NCBI RefSeq assembly: GCF_030272615.1
Contig: NC_081411.1
Coordinates: forward strand, 155,830,971-155,894,970
Origin: Cryptomeria japonica
Lineage: Eukaryota > Streptophyta > Pinopsida > Cupressales > Cupressaceae
DNA: 64,000 bases
Direction of reading: 5' to 3'
Under the pieces are notes generated by a model. That model was not told the DNA's origin and searched no databases. It was given only the letters and a program-made list of their open reading frames with translations. The position numbers were made by a program, and so were the translations under genes. The first letter of the stretch is position 1; every line of letters begins with the position of its first letter. Positions 58,101 to 64,000 of the stretch are shown one piece after another.

Positions 58101-58370
58101 CTCTAGATATTAATAGGTTGTGATGGAGTTTACTCAGTAGTTGGGAGTTTCATGGGTATACCACCAGCAAAGTCTTCAGGACGTATTGCTATTCGAGGCA
58201 TGGTGACATATGCAGAGAGTCACCAGTTGGAAAAATTCCATTCACAAGTTTGGGATAGATGATTAAGAGCAGGATTCATTCCTTGCACAGACAAACAAGT
58301 TTATTGGTTTTTAACAAGAAGATCACAACTTCAAGGTACAATTCTTATCTATAATTGTTGATCCGTTAAA
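55190..58370 (+). repeat. Segmental duplication, copy B (monooxygenase locus)
   Basis: Partner of 11170-15860. It lacks the upstream repeat array and the exon 5 insertion, so it is closer to the original layout. Introns are alignable but have their own indels, e.g. a duplicated ATTTGAACTATGTTGTAAGAT-type stretch near 56790-56950. Confidence 0.75.
56331..58335 (+). pseudogene. FAD-dependent monooxygenase (MO1/CTF2-like), pseudogene B
   Basis: Exon 1 56331-56449 with intact ATG and the full FAD loop DIVIVGGGVAGLATALALHR; exon 2 56588 to about 56735; exon 3 57083-57148; exon 4 57754-57934; exon 5 58107-58335 with GCDGVYSVVGSFMG and YWFLTRR. Splice borders are GT/AG except the uncertain end of exon 2. 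Exon 5 carries a TGA at 58260-58262 where copy A reads GGA in the WDRGLR context, a single G-to-T change. Downstream exons for the substrate-binding and C-terminal part are not seen before 59.4 kb. Family members are about 400 residues; only about the first half is here. Likely non-functional, possibly a truncated duplicate from birth. Confidence 0.8.
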
Positions 58371-59390
58371 AAGGTTAACCTTAATTTTATTTTTATCAAA
58401 TTTTTCTTTTCTTTCAATTATTTGGATAAATCATAGAAAATGTGGCTTGACCTAATATAAAGTTAAGTATAAATGTAGCTAATAAAATAATTTCATGTCT
58501 AGGGATGAATCTAGAAAAAGTGCATGGGTACAATGATAGAACCCATCAATAACTTTCTAATGCCACAAAAATCATGAAAATTAGATGCTACGGAAAAAAA
58601 TTATAAGGTTAGAGGTCGAACAATGAAGGTAATATATATGGAGATATACAATTGGAGCAATTGTATAATATCCAAAATTGTCATAATCACTAACAAACTA
58701 AGTAGTAAAGAATGTAATATTGAGAATTTACACTAATATAAACTATATAGAAGTAATGCAAGTGGAAGAATATTCCTCTAGATATGCTAAACTTGTACTA
58801 ATAGAATTAGTAGTTCATTGATGTAGACACCTATATAGATTGTATAGACCGTATGTCCAAGTACATATATGTACAGATTCATATAGATAGAATACTAAGA
58901 TAGATTTCTTCAGTTTCCTTGAGTAATAATGATGAAAATTTAAGATTTGGTAGGAATTCCTATAGTTTTTGGGCCTTTTGCACCTTTTGTATGTAGTGGT
59001 AGGTTTTTTTTGGCCAATCTAATCCAAAAAATTAGCTACTATTAAGATTTTGTAACCTCCTCTAATTTGAAACCCTTGTAACTTTATGTTGAAAAGTGTC
59101 AAATTTAGACAAAATGAAAGTCAATATGAAATTTCTTAATTATCTGGGGCTCAATTGTAAGTTCAAATATCCTCCAAAACATGCAAAAAAATAACCTATA
59201 ATGAAATGTCTCATTTGGGAATAGCTTTGTAGTAAGATCTAATAAGGGCTTTGCATGGAAATGGATCATATACCATATAGAAGTATAGACTCTAAGATCA
59301 TCTATAAAAATAAAGATGTATTCTATAAGAGAGTATGCAAGATAATGATCTTGCTTGAATATTGAGCTATAAGTTATAAGAAATGTTCTA
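58371..59390. other. Gene-free stretch after monooxygenase copy B
   Basis: AT-rich, with no exon that continues the monooxygenase and no element signature. Confidence 0.45.
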
Positions 59391-59394
59391 ATTA

Positions 59395-61180
59395 GATAAA
59401 GTAGGAGAGGGACCAAACCCTTACATAAAAGCCAAATGAAAGAAGAAGGGGGTCTGACAAGATATGCAAAAACCTAACATTAAGGACAAGCAAACACAAC
59501 AAAAACCAAAACCAAAACTAAATAGAAATAAAAAGAAAAACAACACTACACCGAAACCTAGCAAAACCCAAAAACAACCCCTAGAAGACACAAACAAATT
59601 ATCTACAAACTAGGGGCTTTAACAACTTGCCAATCTTGGATAATATCCTCTCGTTTACCTCAAAATGAGTCTCTTGATTTTATCCTTTGTAGGAGTAATA
59701 GTAGGGGAGTCAAAATTAGCATTAATAGTTTTACCAGATAGCTCCTAGATATCACCAACAATAACAACCTCCAAGGGCCTCTTCCTCTTAGCATCTCTAT
59801 ACTCAAGCTCTTTCTAGAGGACCTAGATTGAAGTTGACATCTTGTTTTCCATATCCCTACTAAAAGTGACAATATCTTCTAATTTTCTTTCAACACATCT
59901 TGATTGCCTTGGATAGAAGATATAACCCTCTCCATATTATTCCTTTCTTTCTCCAAGGCCACCTTAGTGCTTAAGACCTTAAACTATGCACCTAGAGTTT
60001 CCAATCTATTGATTCTCTCAATTGAATCATTTATTGCAGCTTAAATTCTATCATCCTTATCATCCATGGACCCACCCCCCTCCCTCACATTCGTCTAAGC
60101 TAGAGCCTCCGATCTATTGATTTTCATTTTAGCAGTGTGAAGTTGGGCCAAAAGTCATCTAATAATCTCATTCTTCTTGTTTTAGGTGTTGTAAAATTCA
60201 TTAAATTTATTCACCACCTCCACCAAATGTAGTTTACCAAGGTAAGAAATAGTGGAGGGTGGAGTGGAACCCAGGGTCCACAATGAAGGATTAGGGGCAA
60301 ACTTAGATGCATTAGAGAGGGAGTCTTTTTGTGTCCATTCAAAGTCGGTAGTCCAAGAAGAAGAATAGTAATTGAAGATGACCTCCTGGTTCACAAGACC
60401 ACCCACATTACTTTCTTTCTAAGGCTGAACATGAGAATCAATGTTCTTCATTTTGGTGGTATGTTGGAGATTGACATTAGTAGAGAATGATTTAGAGTAA
60501 GTAACCTTATAAATACTAGAGGTACCTCTACACTTAGTCTCTGGGAAATTCAATAACTCCACAAATAGCATAGGGTTCAAATGAGGACTAGTAAGGTTCA
60601 TTTGAGGCCATTATCAGGGGACAAAGACAAATGAAAGTTGTATAGTTTAAGTATTATCCCTTGGTGAAGGGATAACACATCCATCAAATTAGTCACACTA
60701 ATCAATTGAGACAAACAAGAAAATCCAGAATGAGAAGTTCATCTTAACACCATACCTAAAGTGATTCATTATAGGAAAAGGTTGAGAATGGAACCTTTTG
60801 TACCTACCATCTAGAGTAACATACTTTAGTATAAAAACAACATCCTTCCATTCACCTAGGAGATCTTCTCCTTTGAAACCACTTTGCAGCTAAGATATTC
60901 TCTCATCACCCACCAAAAAATCTCTTAAAGTCCTCCTTGGAATTCCCTTTGGGTTCTTTATGGAATGCCTCCCCTTCGAACAAGACCCTAGTCGAAGCCA
61001 CAATGAGTTTCATAAAAATAGTGAAAGACACCCCCAATAGAAACCTTCCCTTCATTCCAAGAATGGGAAAATTAATGAAGACAAAGGGGTCATGGCCTTT
61101 CATAGACTCAATGTAGGAGGTAAAATAACCTCTCCATCATGCAGGCCAAAGTACCTCATCTTTTTTAAGGGACTCATAAT
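59395..61180 (-). pseudogene. Decayed long ORF with coiled-coil end and G/T-rich tail
   Basis: Minus strand, high to low, in several frames: KGHDPFVFINFPILGMKGRF...EGEAFHKEPKG (61085-60930), EWKDVVFILKYVTLDGRYKRF (about 60870-60790), VNKFNEFYNT (about 60210), a coiled-coil stretch with INDSIERINRLETL (about 60040-59990), KRKRPLEVVIVGDI (about 59780-59740) and NERILSKIGKLLKPL ending near 59610. Then comes a G/T-rich tail ending near GGGTTTGGTCCCTC...ATTAG at about 59395. The end resembles the retroposon in monooxygenase A. Family not recognised; probably a retroposon-borne ORF. Confidence 0.5.
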
Positions 61181-61410
61181 TATCAGTCTTAGTCTAAATT
61201 AAATCTCTCCTCTAGTAGGCCAAGGACCACAAAAAATAGGTAAGTTGAAAGAAATAAAAATAGGATAAATCAAGCTTAAAATAAGAAAATGACAAACAAT
61301 AGAGAAATTTAAAATAGAAATCCTATTCCATAAATTAATAGGCATATTTCCCACTATGTTATGATGACAATAAGCACTAGAAAAGATAATAATTAACATA
61401 GAAAAATTAT

Positions 61411-61865
61411 TTAAATCATATATGTGATTATATCATCATGGATTGTGACATAAACATCAACTGGGAGATTGTTCATGCAAGTCCACATTTTCAAAGAAGT
61501 AGTGTAGCAACCCAGGTTAGCCAATCCATCAATTGACTTGTTCACCTCCCTAAGGGCATGGATCAATCTAACTTTTCTGATGGTGAAAAGAATGTAGTAG
61601 GATTTAAATATTATATCTTTCATGGGATAACCTAGGGATGCTTCATCATGAGGGATCTGGATTACATTTTGAGTCCCCTTCAATAATGATTTTCTGAGAA
61701 GCCTGTTGCCACGTCAACAAAGTTGGAATTATGGACTCGTCGATTGGTCACATAAACAAGCACAAGATTTCTTTTTTATCTCTTATTATGCCATCCTCAC
61801 TTGCTTGACCTGATTTACCTTTGGAAGAACTATCAAAATTTAACATAGTTTATTTAGGAAAATTT
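61411..61865 (-). pseudogene. RNase H relic of a plant non-LTR (LINE) element
   Basis: Minus-strand LNFDSSSKGKSGQASEDGII (about 61845-61785) matches the FNxDGASKGNPGxxGxGGVIRD start of the plant LINE RNase H domain, and HALREVNKSIDGLANLGC (61545-61490) matches its HVxREANxxADxLANxG end. The order and distance fit one domain with a shift and two stops between. Reverse transcriptase is not seen nearby. Confidence 0.7.
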
Positions 61866-61869
61866 GATT

Positions 61870-63235
61870 TTGTGCTTGGTGGCTAGGCTTTGTGGGAGTG
61901 TTTGGTATCCTTGAAAGATGGTGCATGGGATTATTCCTATCTAGTGGATGGTGTTTAGGATTTTGTCTACAAGGTGGCTTTAGATGGGTGTTTGTTTACC
62001 CCTTTCTATGAGTTCCTTTGTTCTTCATGCATTGTTTTAGATCATATGTCTGCCCGGTGAGATGTCTCTTGGGGGTAGGATGTTTCTCTTGTCCCCTTGG
62101 GGTTTCATTGAGTCCCTCATGTTTCTCTTTTGGGGTTTCTTCCTCATCATGGGTGCCTGTGCTTTAGGAGCTCTCTACTTCCTTACACCCATATTTGGTT
62201 GGCTTGGTTATTTTTTTGCTAGATTGGTTGTGGGTCTATTGGTAGATTCATGGGTGTGTAATTTGTGGTACTAGGGATTTAGATTATTGACTTGTTAGTT
62301 GGGGCTATTGTGGTGGGAATTGATTTCACAAAACCTATTTAGGTGGTTGCTATGTTTTTTGTTGTTCTTGACCCTTCTAAGGTGATAAGTTCCCACAACA
62401 TTGCTCATGTTCCTATTGAGGTGGATTTTTGGTAGGTTACAAGGGCTCCTTCTCTATATTTTTTTGGTCTCCTTGCTTCCCATTTCTTCTTGGAATGGGT
62501 TTTAGGTTGCCTTGATTAATATATTGGTTTTGATATTTTTTTGTTTTCTGGTGGTGAGTGTTGGGGGAGTTATGAGGCTGTGTCTTTTATGTGAATGATG
62601 GTGTTCCTTTTGGAGTATAGTTGTTGTTGCAAGTTGTGGGATAGAATTGGTTGCACAATGAGGGTTAGTTACCTTATGAGCATTTAACTAGAGTGTTCTC
62701 TTCTTTTTCCATGCCCGTTCTTGTGGAAAATACCAACTTCATTCGATGGATGTTATCCTCTAGGGTCTTGGCACATGCCTCCTCCCTTCCCTATCCTCCT
62801 GGGTATCCTCCCAGATAGATGTGTTTTTGGCCTTCTATTTGTAGGATGGTCAGGGGTCTTGTTGCTTTAGTGGAGGCCTCTTCCCTTATGCTTGTTTCTT
62901 CCAAGCCCCTGATTCTTAGAGGCATTTCTATAAATGGACTTATTGAGATGTTTCACTTAGCTTTGTTTGCAAGGTTTCTTTCCAAGCAAAGGTTTTTAAA
63001 TGGGTGTCTCCATTTCATTGTTATCTCCCTCCTTGACTGAGGCTGTCTTTGTTTAAGGTGGTCCCTTTCGCAACCGGTTGTAGAATTCCTCTCAAAACCC
63101 ATGTTTAGTCTTTTGTTTCTTTGGTTGGTATGTTTTTAGTGTAGGGATTTTTTTTGGAAAATGGTTTGGGGTTTTGTCCTAATCCCCTTTGTTCTGATTA
63201 AGTAATATTGGGCCTCGAGACCATTATTTCCACCA
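61870..63235 (+). other. G/T-rich stretch, possible retroposon body and tail
   Basis: The + strand is strongly G/T-rich with short frames only. The end (about 63150-63205: GGTTTGGGGTTTTGTCCTAA, then TTGTTCTGATTAAG) resembles the tails at 15735-15763 and 59395-59440 (minus). No ORF can be supported. Confidence 0.35.
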
Positions 63236-64000
63236 CTTGTGTGCTCCAGTCAAAAGCCTCATTTCAAACAAAGGTCTTTATTTTTTTGGTGTCTTTGGTC
63301 TTGGTGGTCTCCCATCTTGTGAGTTCCTACCTTGTGTCCGCCTGCTGTGTAGTTTTTTAAAGGTTCAGGCCTATCCCACTTTTATTAATCAGAACATTGG
63401 TTGTAAGAACTACATTTTTATACTTTTGGAGTCACAAATTTCAAATGTAGGCTAGTCTATCTTTAAGATATTTGATCGACACATTTATTTCATTTATAAC
63501 ACCAAAAGTGAGTAAGAGATCTAAATAACAATTGAAGAATATGGGTCTTTCTTAATAAATCACTTTCGATTTAGCTTTTCCTTTACTTTATCTAATCCTC
63601 TCATATTATATTCTTTATCATTTTGACTCCATTCTCATTATAAGGACTAGAAATTGCTCCAACAAATTAGGGATGTTATGTGCCACTTGTTAAAAATTTA
63701 GTTTAGATTTCCATTAAAAATATATAAATTTCCATTAAAAATAATTTTGAAGGGAAAATGATAAGAAGTAACTTTTTTTACTTGTTTTATCATTACACAT
63801 AGTAGAGAAGGCAAAGGTAGTATATTCATGAGACCAACAGGTTCAACAAACATTAATTATTTAACTCTTTATTATTCAATTGTTTCTCCATGAATTAGAA
63901 CTATGAATTAACTATGAATTTTTTGTTTTGATATATGTTTTTAACTTTTTATAAAGTTAAGATGCATGATTTTTAAGTTTCTAAATTATAAAAATATATT
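63236..64000. other. Gene-free right end of the window
   Basis: AT-rich. No ORF, repeat partner or element border recognised. Confidence 0.4.

Noticed and set aside
56331-58335. Monooxygenase copy B as a working gene
   Set aside because: TGA inside exon 5 in a conserved context and no C-terminal exons before 59 kb.
62062-62274. Hydrophobic 70-codon frame that could be a small membrane protein
   Set aside because: The G/T-rich strand encodes Phe/Leu/Gly/Val by composition; no start context, homologue or neighbour supports a gene.

Overview
This is plant nuclear DNA. The evidence is spliceosomal introns with GT/AG borders, several families of plant LTR retrotransposons, AT-rich and CpG-poor sequence, and relics of a plant FAD-dependent monooxygenase gene. 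The dense pile-up of old, nested, mutated retroelements fits a seed plant with a very large genome, possibly a conifer or other gymnosperm, but I cannot name the species. I see no intact host gene, no tRNA or rRNA gene and no CRISPR array.

Layout. 48-7984: a complete LTR element (E1) with 5-bp target duplication TTACC, tRNA-iMet-type primer site, a SIRE/copia-like gag with five zinc knuckles and a second long ORF of unknown function where pol should be. 8.1-10.1 kb: an LTR relic and a copia pol relic. 11.2-15.8 kb: monooxygenase pseudogene A with an expanded upstream repeat array and a retroposon inserted in its last visible exon. 16.1-18.1 kb: copia relic. 18.3-24.3 kb: a region full of a near-palindromic motif of about 19 bp, split by a pol-less Ty3/gypsy element (19250-23027). 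25.9-27.1 kb: copia relic. 28.0-39.6 kb: two copies of an LTR of about 4 kb in INVERTED orientation around a 2.4-kb spacer holding an uninterrupted 529-codon ORF, followed by a duplicated primer-site-like sequence and a third, partial LTR. 39.6-44.6 kb: the 3' two thirds of a second element of the E1 type (E2), with the same second ORF. 44.6-47.3 kb: gag-protease of a Tat/Ogre-like gypsy element. 50.2-53.7 kb: copia relic. 55.2-58.3 kb: monooxygenase pseudogene B, a duplicate of A. 59.4-61.9 kb: relics of non-LTR-type elements.

How it works together. The recognisable pol sequence is all in broken copia relics. The better preserved elements (E1, E2, the gypsy element at 19-23 kb and the inverted large-LTR structure) lack reverse transcriptase and integrase, so they must have been copied by enzymes from elsewhere. 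The most unusual content is (1) the second ORF of about 1,065 codons shared by E1 and E2, each copy preceded by its own TATA-like box, and (2) the inverted large-LTR structure with an open acidic ORF. All boundaries and homologies were read by eye from nucleotides and translations; no database search was run.
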